A stretch of DNA of 64,000 nucleotides from SIG440 sp045532055 (GCA_045532055.1 JAZSFF010000026.1:28467-92466), one strand, 5' to 3'. Counted from the stretch's first letter, positions 16,607 to 25,002 are shown. A program made the numbers and translations. The notes: generated by a model from the letters alone, not told the origin.

Positions 16607-16834
16607 ATGAAATATGATTTTACGGATGATTTGGTATCTGTTGCAATAAGAAAAGAGATTGCTTCGCAGATAAAAAGCAAAAAGCTCAACCCAATCAAGC
16701 TCTCTTACCAACACGCCAACAGAATGCTTGACGAAATAGCTTGCATAACAGACGAACATATCCCATGCGACAAACAAATAGAAAAGATTGTAAAGATATT
16801 GGCTTTTTGCCCTGTATCGCCACATGTTGACTAA
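16607..16834 (+). CDS. 75-residue protein of unknown function behind the structured leader
   Basis: A small, mostly helical, slightly basic protein without a signal or membrane segment. ATG at 16607 has GAGGTG at seven bases. Two Cys (ACITDEH, HIPCDKQ) and a C-terminal AFCPVSPHVD are the only notable residues. I do not recognise it. The well-placed Shine-Dalgarno site and the attenuator-like leader favour a real gene. A MITE-like repeat begins 22 bases after the stop, and no separate terminator is seen before it. Confidence 0.55.
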   Translation: MKYDFTDDLVSVAIRKEIASQIKSKKLNPIKLSYQHANRMLDEIACITDEHIPCDKQIEKIVKILAFCPVSPHVD

Positions 16835-16856
16835 AATTAAATTCTGACAAACAAAC

Positions 16857-17004
16857 GGCTCCCTTGTGCAAAGGGAGCTGTCGAACCCAGTGAGACTGAG
16901 GGATTGTTTCAAAATTCTTGATATGGTATTTAATTTATTAATTTAACAATTACAATACCTCCGAGTTTGCTTTGCAAACCCACCTCCCTTTACACTAGGG
17001 AGGC
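16857..17004. mobile_element. MITE-like element with imperfect terminal inverted repeats
   Basis: The left arm (16857-16910) has CTCCCT, TGTGCA, AGGGAG, then GAGACTGAGGGATTGTT. The right arm, read in reverse complement (17004 to about 16945), repeats the plan: CCTCCCT, AGTGTA, AAGGGAGG, then AACTCGGAGGTATTGT. Each arm folds into its own hairpin and both can pair with each other. The AT-rich core has no ORF. About 148 bases long, with no transposase. Similar sequences are, from memory, dispersed in gut Oscillospirales genomes. Confidence 0.6.
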
Positions 17005-17018
17005 ATTTTTGTATAACG

Positions 17019-17049
17019 AAAAAACGGCTACCTTTTCGATAGCCGTTTT
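17019..17049 (-). terminator. Intrinsic terminator after ileS
   Basis: On the minus strand AAAACGGCTA pairs with TAGCCGTTTT, followed by TTTTTTCG. It starts ten bases past the ileS stop. Confidence 0.92.
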
Positions 17050-17058
17050 ACTTTAACT

Positions 17059-20000
17059 TTACGCTTTTACAATGGCAATCTTTACCTTTTCGCCGTTGAT
17101 GTTCCATTCCTTTGCGTCGGCATTCTCTGCATTATCCATTGACACCGCCAATGTCTGTGCTGAGATTTCGTCACCATTCTTTGCAATGATTGCATCAATC
17201 TTTTCACTGCCAAAGCATGATACCTTGATGTTGTCCTGAACTTCAAAGCCACTGTCCTTACGCATGGTCTGAATTTTGCTGATGATTTCTCTTACAAATC
17301 CCTCTTCAATAAGTTCGTCGGTGAGGTTTGTATCAAGGACAACTGTATAACCTGCATCGCTGTCTGACACAAATCCGTCTTTCTGCAGTGTTTCAATCAA
17401 AACATCTTCCATTCCAAACTCAACATCTGTGCCCTCAACTGTCAATTTAACCATTCCGCCGCCGTTGAGTGTTGCCATAACCTCTGCACCATTCATCTTG
17501 TTTACTTCTTCAAAGATGGCTCTTACAATCTTGCCGTATTTGGGGCCCATTGTCTTGAGCTGTGGCTTGAAGTTGTAGCTTATGAATGAGCTTGCATTGT
17601 CTGTAATCTCGATTTCTTTCACGTTAAGTTCGTCAAGGATTATGTTCTTGTAAACATCATCTATGTCACCATTGGTCTGGACATAAATCTTGCCGATTGG
17701 CTGACGATTTTTGATGTTTGCCGCATTTCTGCAGGCACGGCCAAGGATAACAATCTTTCTTGCCGCATCCATTTCCGCTTCCAAATCAGCAAAGTCAAAT
17801 TCTGCATTTGCCACGGGGAAGTCGCACATATGAATGCTCTCTGGTGCATCTTTGTCCACATTAAGAACAAGATTTCTGTAAATCATTTCTGTCATAAATG
17901 GGATAAATGGTGCACAAACTTTTGAGAATTCAACAAGCACTGTGTAGAGGGTCATATATGCACAAATCTTATCGTCTGTCATATCCTTTGCCCAGAAACG
18001 TTCTCTTGAACGTCTTACATACCAGTTTGAAAGTTCGTCGGTGAATTCCTGAATCAATCTTGTTGCCTCTGTAATCTTGTAATTTTCGAGATAATTGTCA
18101 ACTGTTCTTATAACATTGTTCAGTTTTGACAAAATCCACTTGTCAAGCAGTGCAAGCTTGCTCTTGTCAAGGGTATGTTCCATGGGATTGAACTGGTCAA
18201 TCTCGGCATAAAGAACATAGAATGCGTAAGTATTCCAAAGTGTACCCATGAACTTTCTCTGTGACTCTGAAACCGCCTCGTCATGAAAACGGTTGGGGAG
18301 CCAGGGCGCACTGTTGGAATAGAAGTACCATCTTACCGCATCAGAGCCTTGTTTGTTGAGGACATCCCAGGGATTAACAACGTTGCCTATATGCTTGGAC
18401 ATCTTGCGTCCGTCTTTATCCTGAACGTGACCCAGAACAACTACATTCTTATAAGGTGCCTTGTCAAAGAGCAATGTTGAAATCGCAATAAGTGTATAGA
18501 ACCAGCCACGGGTCTGGTCAATAGCCTCACTGATAAAGTCAGCAGGGAAGTTTTCTTCAAAGAGCTCCTTGTTTTCAAATGGATAGTGCCACTGTGCAAA
18601 GGGCATTGAACCTGAATCGAACCAACAGTCGATAACGTCGGATACCCTCTTCATTTCGCCACCGCACTTTTCACACTTCAGGTGTACATTGTCAACGTAT
18701 GGCTTGTGAAGTTCGATATCGTCAGGAACATTGATTCCCTTGGCTTTCAGTTCTTCAATAGAACCGATACATTCGTGATGACCGCATTCACAAGTCCAGA
18801 TTGGGAGAGGTGTTCCCCAGTATCTTGAACGGGAAAGTCCCCAGTCAATAACATTTTCAAGGAAGTTTCCGAATCTGCCGTGCTTGATGTTGTCGGGCAT
18901 CCAGTTTACTGTGTCATTGTTTTTGAGGAGCTGGTCACGTACTGCTGACATCTTGATGAACCATGTGTCACAAGCATAATAAAGGAGAGGTGTGTCACAT
19001 CTCCAGCAGAATGGATAGCTGTGCTCAAAGTTTATAACTTCAAAGAGCTGATTTCTGTTCTTAAGGTCACGGATAACCAGTTTGTCAACGTCTTTTACAA
19101 ACATACCTTTCCACGGTGTAACTGCATCAACAAAGTTGCCCTGAGGATTAACAAGGTTTACAAAAGGCAGGTCATTCTCTTTGCCCACACGAGAGTCATC
19201 TTCACCAAATGCAGGTGCGATATGAACGATACCAGTACCATCGCTCATTGTAACGTAGTTGTCTGCAACAATGAAGTGACCTTTCTTGTCAAGCTTTTCA
19301 AAGTCATAAAGTGGCTCATATTCAAGACCGCAAAGGTCTGTGCCAACATACTTTTCAATTACTTCATATTCGTCCTTGATTACTGTGTCAAGAAGTGCTT
19401 CTGCAAGGATGAATGTTTCCTCCCCAACCTTTACCTTTACATAAGTTTCGTGGGGATTAACACAAAGGGCAACGTTTGACGGAAGTGTCCAGGGTGTTGT
19501 TGTCCATGCAAGGATATATTCATTTGTTTTGCCCTTGACAATGAACTTGGCAATCAAAGATGCTTCCTTTACATCTTTATAGCCCTGTGCGACCTCGTGG
19601 CTTGAAAGTGAAGTTCCGCAACGGGGGCAGTATGGCATAATCTTGTGACCTTTATAGAGAAGTTTTTTGTCCCAGATGGTCTTGAGTGCCCACCATACAG
19701 ATTCGATATAGTCGTTGTGGTAGGTTACATATGGGTTATCCATATCAGCCCAGAAGCCAACACGGTCACTCATTTCCTCCCACTCGCTCTGGTAGGTGAA
19801 AACGCTGTCCTTACACTTTTTAACAAAGTCCTCGATACCATAATTTTCAATCTGGGGCTTACCGCTGATGCCAAGCTGTTTTTCAACCTCAAGTTCAACT
19901 GGCAGACCATGGGTATCCCATCCGGCCTTTCTGAGAACCTTGTAGCCTTTCATTGTGCGATAACGGGGAATCAAGTCCTTGATTACACGGGTCAGAACGT

Positions 20001-20172
20001 GACCAATGTGGGGCTTGCCGTTTGCAGTAGGCGGTCCGTCAAAGAAAGTGAATACTTCACCCTCTTTGCGGTTTTCTATACTCTTTTTGAATATGTCATT
20101 ATCTTTCCAGAAATCAACAATCTGTTTTTCTCTTTCCACGAAAGATAAATCGGTTGACACTTTATCGTACAT
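17059..20172 (-). CDS. ileS: Isoleucyl-tRNA synthetase (type 2, eukaryote-like)
   Basis: A 1037-residue class I synthetase charging tRNA-Ile. The HIGH motif is at residues 55-58 (GKPHIGHVLTR) and KMSKH near 590; the CP1 editing domain lies between. A Zn-type CECGHHEC and KCEKCGGE pair near 440-480 is visible. Length and the N-terminal sequence match the longer IleS2 class rather than the approximately 920-residue bacterial IleS1. IleS2 enzymes are known to be poorly inhibited by mupirocin. ATG at 20172 has AGGAGG at good spacing. No T-box leader is present, in contrast to many Firmicutes ileS genes. Confidence 0.96.
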   Translation of the reverse strand: MYDKVSTDLSFVEREKQIVDFWKDNDIFKKSIENRKEGEVFTFFDGPPTANGKPHIGHVLTRVIKDLIPRYRTMKGYKVLRKAGWDTHGLPVELEVEKQLGISGKPQIENYGIEDFVKKCKDSVFTYQSEWEEMSDRVGFWADMDNPYVTYHNDYIESVWWALKTIWDKKLLYKGHKIMPYCPRCGTSLSSHEVAQGYKDVKEASLIAKFIVKGKTNEYILAWTTTPWTLPSNVALCVNPHETYVKVKVGEETFILAEALLDTVIKDEYEVIEKYVGTDLCGLEYEPLYDFEKLDKKGHFIVADNYVTMSDGTGIVHIAPAFGEDDSRVGKENDLPFVNLVNPQGNFVDAVTPWKGMFVKDVDKLVIRDLKNRNQLFEVINFEHSYPFCWRCDTPLLYYACDTWFIKMSAVRDQLLKNNDTVNWMPDNIKHGRFGNFLENVIDWGLSRSRYWGTPLPIWTCECGHHECIGSIEELKAKGINVPDDIELHKPYVDNVHLKCEKCGGEMKRVSDVIDCWFDSGSMPFAQWHYPFENKELFEENFPADFISEAIDQTRGWFYTLIAISTLLFDKAPYKNVVVLGHVQDKDGRKMSKHIGNVVNPWDVLNKQGSDAVRWYFYSNSAPWLPNRFHDEAVSESQRKFMGTLWNTYAFYVLYAEIDQFNPMEHTLDKSKLALLDKWILSKLNNVIRTVDNYLENYKITEATRLIQEFTDELSNWYVRRSRERFWAKDMTDDKICAYMTLYTVLVEFSKVCAPFIPFMTEMIYRNLVLNVDKDAPESIHMCDFPVANAEFDFADLEAEMDAARKIVILGRACRNAANIKNRQPIGKIYVQTNGDIDDVYKNIILDELNVKEIEITDNASSFISYNFKPQLKTMGPKYGKIVRAIFEEVNKMNGAEVMATLNGGGMVKLTVEGTDVEFGMEDVLIETLQKDGFVSDSDAGYTVVLDTNLTDELIEEGFVREIISKIQTMRKDSGFEVQDNIKVSCFGSEKIDAIIAKNGDEISAQTLAVSMDNAENADAKEWNINGEKVKIAIVKA

Positions 20173-20223
20173 TTTAATACCTCCTGTATATTAAAACAAT
20201 TAAATACATAGTTTAACTAGTCT

Positions 20224-20252
20224 ATTTTACAGGAAAAATCCGACTTTGTAAA
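20224..20252 (-). promoter_or_regulatory. Sigma-A promoter of ileS
   Basis: On the minus strand TTTACA (20247-20252) lies 17 bases from TAAAAT (20224-20229). The leader of about 45 bases is too short for a T-box. Confidence 0.65.
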
Positions 20253-20315
20253 GAGATTTGAGGAAATTCCTTAAATTTTTAGTAACTTTTTTCCTGTTTG
20301 TTAACAAAAAAGTCA

Positions 20316-20344
20316 TTGAAATAACCCTTTTTCTGTGGTATACT
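20316..20344 (+). promoter_or_regulatory. Sigma-A promoter of the ClpE-like gene
   Basis: TTGAAA (20316-20321) and TATACT (20339-20344) are 17 bases apart. No CtsR heptad repeat (GGTCAAA direct repeat) or CIRCE inverted repeat is seen around it. Confidence 0.7.
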
Positions 20345-20406
20345 GTTTTTTACGTTAATGAAAAATCGGCATGTTTTGTGCCACTTATGATATACGGAGG
20401 TAAACT

Positions 20407-22761
20407 ATGCTCTGTGCAAGATGCAAAAAGAATATGGCCGTGGTTTTTGTCACAAGAATGGAACCCGACGGCAAGCAGGTGAATGAGGGCTACTGCCTTT
20501 CCTGTGCAAAGGAACTGAATATCGCACCCCTTGACAATATGCTGAAAGGTCTTGGAATCACCGCGGAAGAGTTTGACAATATGAACAGCGAAACTCTGGA
20601 AATGATGCGTGGAATGATGGAAAACGGCGAGGACTTTGACCCATCACAGATGTTGGGTGAGATTATGGGCGAAGAGGATTTTGATGACAGTGAAGACGGC
20701 GGTGCTGTAAAGAAGTCACCCCTTTCCTTCCTTTCAAACATGTTTGACGGTTCAAAATCCCAAAACTCCAAAGAGGGTAATCCTCCCGAAAAAGCCACAA
20801 AAACCGACAAAAAAGAAAAATCAAAAAATAAACGCAAGTTCCTTGATATGTACGGCACAAACCTTACCTCCAAGGCAAAACGAGGCGAGATTGATCGTGT
20901 GGTTGGCCGTGAGGTAGAGATGAATCGTGTTACACAGATCCTCAACCGCCGCACCAAAAATAACCCTGTCCTGATAGGCGAGCCTGGCGTAGGTAAAACT
21001 GCTATTGCAGAGGGTTTGGCTTTGCGTATTGCAGAGGGCAATGTCCCTGCAAAACTTCTGGGATACGAAATATATCTACTTGATATGGCGGCAATGGTTG
21101 CAGGAACTCAGTTCCGCGGTCAGTTTGAATCACGTCTCAAAAGCCTCATAACAGAAGTCAAGGCGTTGGGCAACATAATCTTGGTTATTGACGAGGTTCA
21201 CGTTCTTACCAAGGCAGGGGATGCTGAGGGTGCAATGAACGCAGGTAATATTCTGAAACCCGCTCTTTCTCGTGGTGAAATCCAGATTATAGGTGCAACA
21301 ACATTGGAGGAATACCGCAAGCATATTGAAAAGGACAGTGCCCTTGAAAGACGTTTCCAAGCTGTTATTGTTGAAGAACCCTCTGTTGAGGAAACCATCG
21401 AGATGCTCAAAGGCATCAAAGGATACTATGAAGATTATCATAAAGTAAAAATTAACGACGACATCATTCGTTGTGCCGCAGTTCTCTCAAAAAGATATAT
21501 CACTGACAGATTTCTCCCTGACAAGGCAATCGACGTAATCGACGAAGCCGCATCAAAAGCAAATCTCGACAACACCACACTTGTGGAAATCGCAAAACTT
21601 AAATCCCAACTTGCTGATGTCAAGACCGCACAAGAGGAAATCGAAACTGCACCCGAGGGCGAAAACACCGATACAACTGCAAATTATGAAAAGATTGCTG
21701 AACTCAAGAGCCGTGAATGTCAGCTTGAGGCTCAGATAGATGAACTTGAAAAGACTTTGAATGATGTTTATCTCACCCCAGACGATTTGGCTGCAGTTAT
21801 TGAGGGTTGGACAAAAATTCCTGTGAAGAATATAACCGAGTTCGAGACCAACCGTCTGGTCAACCTTGAGGAAAGACTACACAAGCATCTAATCGGTCAG
21901 GATGAGGCTGTTTCTGCTGTATCACGTGGAATCCGCCGCAAGCGTGCAGGTTTCAGTCTTAAACGACGTCCTGCATCATTCATTTTTGTTGGTCCCACAG
22001 GCGTTGGAAAAACCGAACTGGTGAAACAGATTGCCCGTGAAGTATTTGACACAGAGGATGCCCTTATCCGTTTTGATATGTCAGAGTTCATGGAAAAACA
22101 TACCGCATCAAGGCTGGTTGGTTCGCCTCCCGGATATGTAGGATATGACGATGCAGGTCAGCTTACCGAAAAGGTACGCCGTCACCCTTACTCCGTCATT
22201 CTTTTTGACGAGATTGAAAAGGCTCACCCCGACGTGTTCAACATTCTTTTGCAAATTCTGGATGACGGACGTATTACCGACAGTCATGGCAAAACTGTTT
22301 CATTTGAGGATTGTATAATCGTTATGACATCCAATGCTGGAAGTGACACTTTGGGCGGCGTGGCAGGTTTTGGGGCGAGCAACAACGCATCCAATAAACT
22401 GAAAGCCGAAAAAGCTCTCAAACAGATATTCAGACCTGAATTTTTGAACAGAATTGATGAAATAATCGTCTTTGACGAGCTATCTTCTGATGATCTGTTG
22501 AAAATATGTGATCTTTTCCTTGCTGAGCTTAGCAAAGGTCTTGAGGAAAAAGGCATTAACCTTTCTGTTTCTGACTCTGCAAAGGCCCGTATTTGCAAAG
22601 ACGGCTACAGCAGCCAATACGGAGCAAGACCTATGCGAAGATATATCGAAAGAAATATCGAGGACTCACTTGCCCGCATGTTCATCGGTGGTGAGATTGC
22701 CTCAGGCAGCAAGCTGTTAGTTGACGAAAAGGACGCCAATCTGGTTGTATCCGTTCTTTAA
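20407..22761 (+). CDS. ClpE-like AAA+ ATPase with N-terminal zinc finger
   Basis: A 784-residue Hsp100 unfoldase. It opens with a four-Cys zinc finger (Cys3, Cys6, Cys30, Cys33), as in ClpE, and lacks the usual double Clp N-domain. A flexible Lys/Ser-rich linker (about 100-145) leads to AAA-1 with Walker A GEPGVGKT at 191-198, a coiled middle region (near 400-455) and AAA-2 with Walker A GPTGVGKT at 529-536. It should unfold proteins for ClpP; a hydrophobic IGF/LGF-type ClpP loop was not firmly located. ATG at 20407 has ACGGAGG. It is divergent from ileS and ends in a terminator, so it is monocistronic. ClpC is the other possibility, less likely given the finger. Confidence 0.85.
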   Translation: MLCARCKKNMAVVFVTRMEPDGKQVNEGYCLSCAKELNIAPLDNMLKGLGITAEEFDNMNSETLEMMRGMMENGEDFDPSQMLGEIMGEEDFDDSEDGGAVKKSPLSFLSNMFDGSKSQNSKEGNPPEKATKTDKKEKSKNKRKFLDMYGTNLTSKAKRGEIDRVVGREVEMNRVTQILNRRTKNNPVLIGEPGVGKTAIAEGLALRIAEGNVPAKLLGYEIYLLDMAAMVAGTQFRGQFESRLKSLITEVKALGNIILVIDEVHVLTKAGDAEGAMNAGNILKPALSRGEIQIIGATTLEEYRKHIEKDSALERRFQAVIVEEPSVEETIEMLKGIKGYYEDYHKVKINDDIIRCAAVLSKRYITDRFLPDKAIDVIDEAASKANLDNTTLVEIAKLKSQLADVKTAQEEIETAPEGENTDTTANYEKIAELKSRECQLEAQIDELEKTLNDVYLTPDDLAAVIEGWTKIPVKNITEFETNRLVNLEERLHKHLIGQDEAVSAVSRGIRRKRAGFSLKRRPASFIFVGPTGVGKTELVKQIAREVFDTEDALIRFDMSEFMEKHTASRLVGSPPGYVGYDDAGQLTEKVRRHPYSVILFDEIEKAHPDVFNILLQILDDGRITDSHGKTVSFEDCIIVMTSNAGSDTLGGVAGFGASNNASNKLKAEKALKQIFRPEFLNRIDEIIVFDELSSDDLLKICDLFLAELSKGLEEKGINLSVSDSAKARICKDGYSSQYGARPMRRYIERNIEDSLARMFIGGEIASGSKLLVDEKDANLVVSVL

Positions 22762-22766
22762 ACTCA

Positions 22767-22802
22767 AAGAATCCGGTCCGATTGATCGGATTCTTGTTTT
22801 TT
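22767..22802 (+). terminator. Intrinsic terminator after the ClpE-like gene
   Basis: AAGAATCCG (22767-22775) pairs with CGGATTCTT (22787-22795); GTTTTTTG follows. Confidence 0.88.
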
Positions 22803-22878
22803 GTCTGTATATACATTTCAAAACCCACATATACTAAGCAATATTTAGAAGAATGGCAAACTTTTTTCAAAAAAACTA

Positions 22879-22907
22879 TTGACAAACGCAATAGTTGCTG
22901 TTATAAT
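22879..22907 (+). promoter_or_regulatory. Consensus promoter of the tRNA operon
   Basis: TTGACA (22879-22884), a 17-base spacer and TATAAT (22902-22907) match the sigma-A consensus at every position. Transcription would begin near 22914, about 35 bases before the first tRNA. Confidence 0.93.
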
Positions 22908-22948
22908 AATCCAGTCGGTCGGAAACGGCATGGCAACCTACCAAACAT

Positions 22949-23022
22949 GCGGGTGTAGTTCAATGGTAGAATCTCAGCCTTCCAAGCTGATTGCGTGGGT
23001 TCGATTCCCATCACCCGCTCCA
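22949..23022 (+). tRNA. tRNA-Gly (TCC)
   Basis: A full cloverleaf: acceptor GCGGGTG with CACCCGC, anticodon loop CTTCCAA giving TCC, T arm GGGTTCGATTCCC, discriminator T and encoded CCA. First gene of the five-tRNA operon. Confidence 0.97.
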
Positions 23023-23031
23023 GCAAGATTT

Positions 23032-23108
<77 letters not shown>

Positions 23109-23123
23109 CTTGCTTTTTATGTG

Positions 23124-23200
23124 GTGGGTATAGCTCAGTTGGTTAGAGCGCTAGATTGTGGCTCTAGAGGTCGTCGGATCGACTCCGACTATCCACCCCA
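23124..23200 (+). tRNA. tRNA-His (GTG)
   Basis: Acceptor GTGGGTA pairs with TATCCAC; anticodon loop TTGTGGC gives GTG. The base before it is G (23123) and the discriminator is C, as expected for the extra G-1:C73 pair of tRNA-His. CCA is encoded. Confidence 0.97.
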
Positions 23201-23247
23201 CTACTTTTTAAGTTGGCAGCGGACAAGATTGTCAAGGTTCTTTATAT

Positions 23248-23324
23248 TGGGCTGTAGCCAAGTCGGTAAGGCACCAGACTTTGACTCTGGCATTTCGTAG
23301 GTTCGAGTCCTGCCAGCCCAGCCA
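23248..23324 (+). tRNA. tRNA-Gln (TTG)
   Basis: Acceptor TGGGCTG pairs with CAGCCCA; anticodon loop CTTTGAC gives TTG. Discriminator G and CCA are encoded. Confidence 0.97.
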
Positions 23325-23344
23325 CACTTTTTTAAACTTAATAT

Positions 23345-23420
23345 GGTCCATTAGCTCAGTTGGCAGAGCACTTGACTTTTAATCAAGGTGTCCCGCGTTC
23401 GAATCGCGGATGGATCACCA
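23345..23420 (+). tRNA. tRNA-Lys (TTT)
   Basis: Acceptor GGTCCAT pairs with ATGGATC (one G-T pair); anticodon loop CTTTTAA gives TTT. Discriminator A and CCA are encoded. Last gene of the operon, directly followed by the terminator. Confidence 0.97.
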
Positions 23421-23454
23421 AGCCTCGGTTTATAAATCCGAGGCTTACTTTTTT
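23421..23454 (+). terminator. Terminator of the tRNA operon
   Basis: AGCCTCGG (23421-23428) pairs with CCGAGGCT (23438-23445), followed by ACTTTTTT. It starts at the base after the CCA of tRNA-Lys and ends two bases before the -35 of the next promoter. Confidence 0.93.
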
Positions 23455-23455
23455 C

Positions 23456-23484
23456 TTGACAACATCTTTCCTTTTTGATAATAT
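23456..23484 (+). promoter_or_regulatory. Promoter of the hydrogenase maturation operon
   Basis: TTGACA (23456-23461) lies 17 bases from TAATAT (23479-23484); overlapping AT repeats give other possible -10 sites a few bases on. Transcription should start near 23490. Confidence 0.75.
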
Positions 23485-23489
23485 AATAA

Positions 23490-23607
23490 TATAATAAACT
23501 ATTCTCGCTGAAGGAGAGGGTTCGTCCCGACCCTGTGGCAAAGGTCTTTATTTCATATTCTTGTCAGCACCTTTGCTACCACGGCGAAGATGCTGATTTT
23601 TATTTTT
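23490..23607 (+). promoter_or_regulatory. Attenuator/riboswitch-like leader of the hydrogenase maturation operon
   Basis: The leader has a small hairpin (GGGTT 23518-23522 with GACCC 23529-23533). GTGGCAAAGGT (23535-23545) can pair with ACCTTTG...CCAC (23569-23582, three-base bulge) as an 11-bp antiterminator. CAGCACCTTTGC (23565-23576) can instead pair with GCGAAGATGCTG (23584-23595), 11 of 12 positions, followed by ATTTTTATTTTT: a typical intrinsic terminator. The two helices share 23569-23576, so they exclude each other. The regulator gene starts 17 bases after the T tract. I recognise no T-box, SAM, FMN, TPP, cobalamin or Moco aptamer here; ligand or protein partner unknown. Confidence 0.65.
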
Positions 23608-23623
23608 GAAAGGTGGTTTTTTT

Positions 23624-23869
23624 ATGGAAACACGTATTGCTATAATCGGAATAATCGTCCAAGACAGACACTCTGCGGAAGAGATTAACTCATTGCTCCA
23701 CGAATATAGTGAATATATCATTGGCCGTATGGGTCTGCCCTATCGTGAGCGCGACCTCTCTGTAATCAGCATTATAATTGATGCACCGGCTGATATTATT
23801 GGTGCTCTTTCTGGTAAACTGGGCATGCTGAAAGATGTAAATGTGAAAACAGTTTATTCAAAGGAATAA
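23624..23869 (+). CDS. Iron-only hydrogenase system regulator (TM1266 family)
   Basis: An 81-residue protein with the ferredoxin-like (ACT/NikR-C-like) fold pattern of the TM1266 family: METRIAIIGIIVQDR, then EINSLLHEYSEYIIGRMGLP, and SVISIIIDAPADIIGALSGKLG. The family is found beside hydrogenase maturation genes and is presumed to be regulatory; no mechanism is known to me. ATG at 23624 has AAAGGTGG seven bases upstream, so a TTG at 23606 was rejected. It is the first gene after the attenuator-like leader and is followed 24 bases later by hydE. Confidence 0.93.
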   Translation: METRIAIIGIIVQDRHSAEEINSLLHEYSEYIIGRMGLPYRERDLSVISIIIDAPADIIGALSGKLGMLKDVNVKTVYSKE

Positions 23870-23893
23870 CTTCCGCAACTGAGGAGGTTTTTA

Positions 23894-24934
23894 ATGACAA
23901 ATAATGAACTTATTAAAAAACTTGAAACAAGTGGTACCTTGTCCCATGATGAATTTGTGCAAATCTTATTTTCCTATACCCAAGAAGATTTGGATTTTGC
24001 TCGTTCTATTGCACAGAAAATTGCACAAGAGCATTTCGGCAACAAAATTTATATCCGCGGTCTTATTGAATTCACCAATATATGCAGACAAAACTGCTAC
24101 TACTGTGGACTCCGTGCCGAAAACACCAAGGTCTCCCGCTACCGCCTGACAAAGGACGATATTCTTGCCTGCTGTGATGAGGGTTATCCTCTGGGGTTCC
24201 GAACCTTTGTCCTTCAGGGGGGCGAAGATTTACACTTTGATGATGAACTTATGTGTGATATTATCCACAGCATAAAAGACAGATATCCAGATTGTGCTGT
24301 TACCCTGTCCATTGGGGAGCGTTCACGGGAGACTTACCAGAAGTATTTTAGTGCAGGAGCAGACAGATTTTTGCTTCGCCACGAAACAGCAAATGCCGAA
24401 CATTATGCAAAACTTCACCCCCAAAACTTGAGTCTTGAAAACCGCAAAAAGTGTCTTTTCGCGCTAAAGGATATCGGTTTTCAGACAGGATGCGGGTTTA
24501 TGGTGGGTTCACCCTGGCAGACATTTGACACTATTGCTGAGGACCTTCTGTTTATACATGAGCTTCAGCCACAAATGGTGGGTATTGGACCTTTTATTCC
24601 CCACAAGGATACACCCTTTGGTGACAAACCCCAGGGGAGTCTTGAACTCACGCTTTTGCTCCTTGCCTTGGTGAGAATAATGCTAAAAAATGTACTACTT
24701 CCTTCTACCACTGCTTTGGGTACAATTCATCCTAAGGGTAGGGAAATGGGCATTCTCTCTGGTGCTAATGTTGTTATGCCCAATCTCTCTCCACTTGCTG
24801 TACGCAAAAAATATATGCTTTACAACGGCAAAATTGCAACCGGCGAAGAAGCGGCAGAAGGTCTTGAAAATCTTAAAAAACGTATGCAGGACATCGGTTA
24901 TGAAATCACTGTTGACCGTGGCGACTTTGCATAA
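23894..24934 (+). CDS. hydE: [FeFe] hydrogenase H-cluster maturase HydE
   Basis: A 346-residue radical SAM enzyme that helps make the diiron subcluster of [FeFe] hydrogenase. The CX3CX2C cluster motif is at Cys64, Cys68 and Cys71 (NICRQNCYYCGLR). Supporting features are GEDLHFDDEL near 115, LRHETANAEHYAKLHP, and GPFIPHKDTPFG near 238. ATG at 23894 has GAGGAGG upstream. The extra C-terminal Fe-S site seen in some HydE proteins is not evident. hydG follows, but hydF and the catalytic hydrogenase are not in the visible cluster. Confidence 0.96.
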   Translation: MTNNELIKKLETSGTLSHDEFVQILFSYTQEDLDFARSIAQKIAQEHFGNKIYIRGLIEFTNICRQNCYYCGLRAENTKVSRYRLTKDDILACCDEGYPLGFRTFVLQGGEDLHFDDELMCDIIHSIKDRYPDCAVTLSIGERSRETYQKYFSAGADRFLLRHETANAEHYAKLHPQNLSLENRKKCLFALKDIGFQTGCGFMVGSPWQTFDTIAEDLLFIHELQPQMVGIGPFIPHKDTPFGDKPQGSLELTLLLLALVRIMLKNVLLPSTTALGTIHPKGREMGILSGANVVMPNLSPLAVRKKYMLYNGKIATGEEAAEGLENLKKRMQDIGYEITVDRGDFA

Positions 24935-25002
24935 ATTCCATCTCATGTATGTCCACCTTGAGAATGGATATAAAGTATGTGGGCAGAAAGGCTTGAATTT
25001 TT

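Noticed and set aside
16379..16912. Minus-strand 177-residue frame
   Set aside because: It runs across the structured RNA and antisense to the 75-residue ORF; no Shine-Dalgarno and no domain. It arises from the inverted repeats.
20173..20406. T-box leader for ileS
   Set aside because: The promoter leaves only about 45 bases of leader, and no T-box sequence or specifier stem is seen on the minus strand.
23490..23607. T-box or known riboswitch identity for the hyd leader
   Set aside because: GTGGCA is loosely T-box-like, but the rest of the T-box and a Stem I are absent; no aptamer core of the common classes was recognised.
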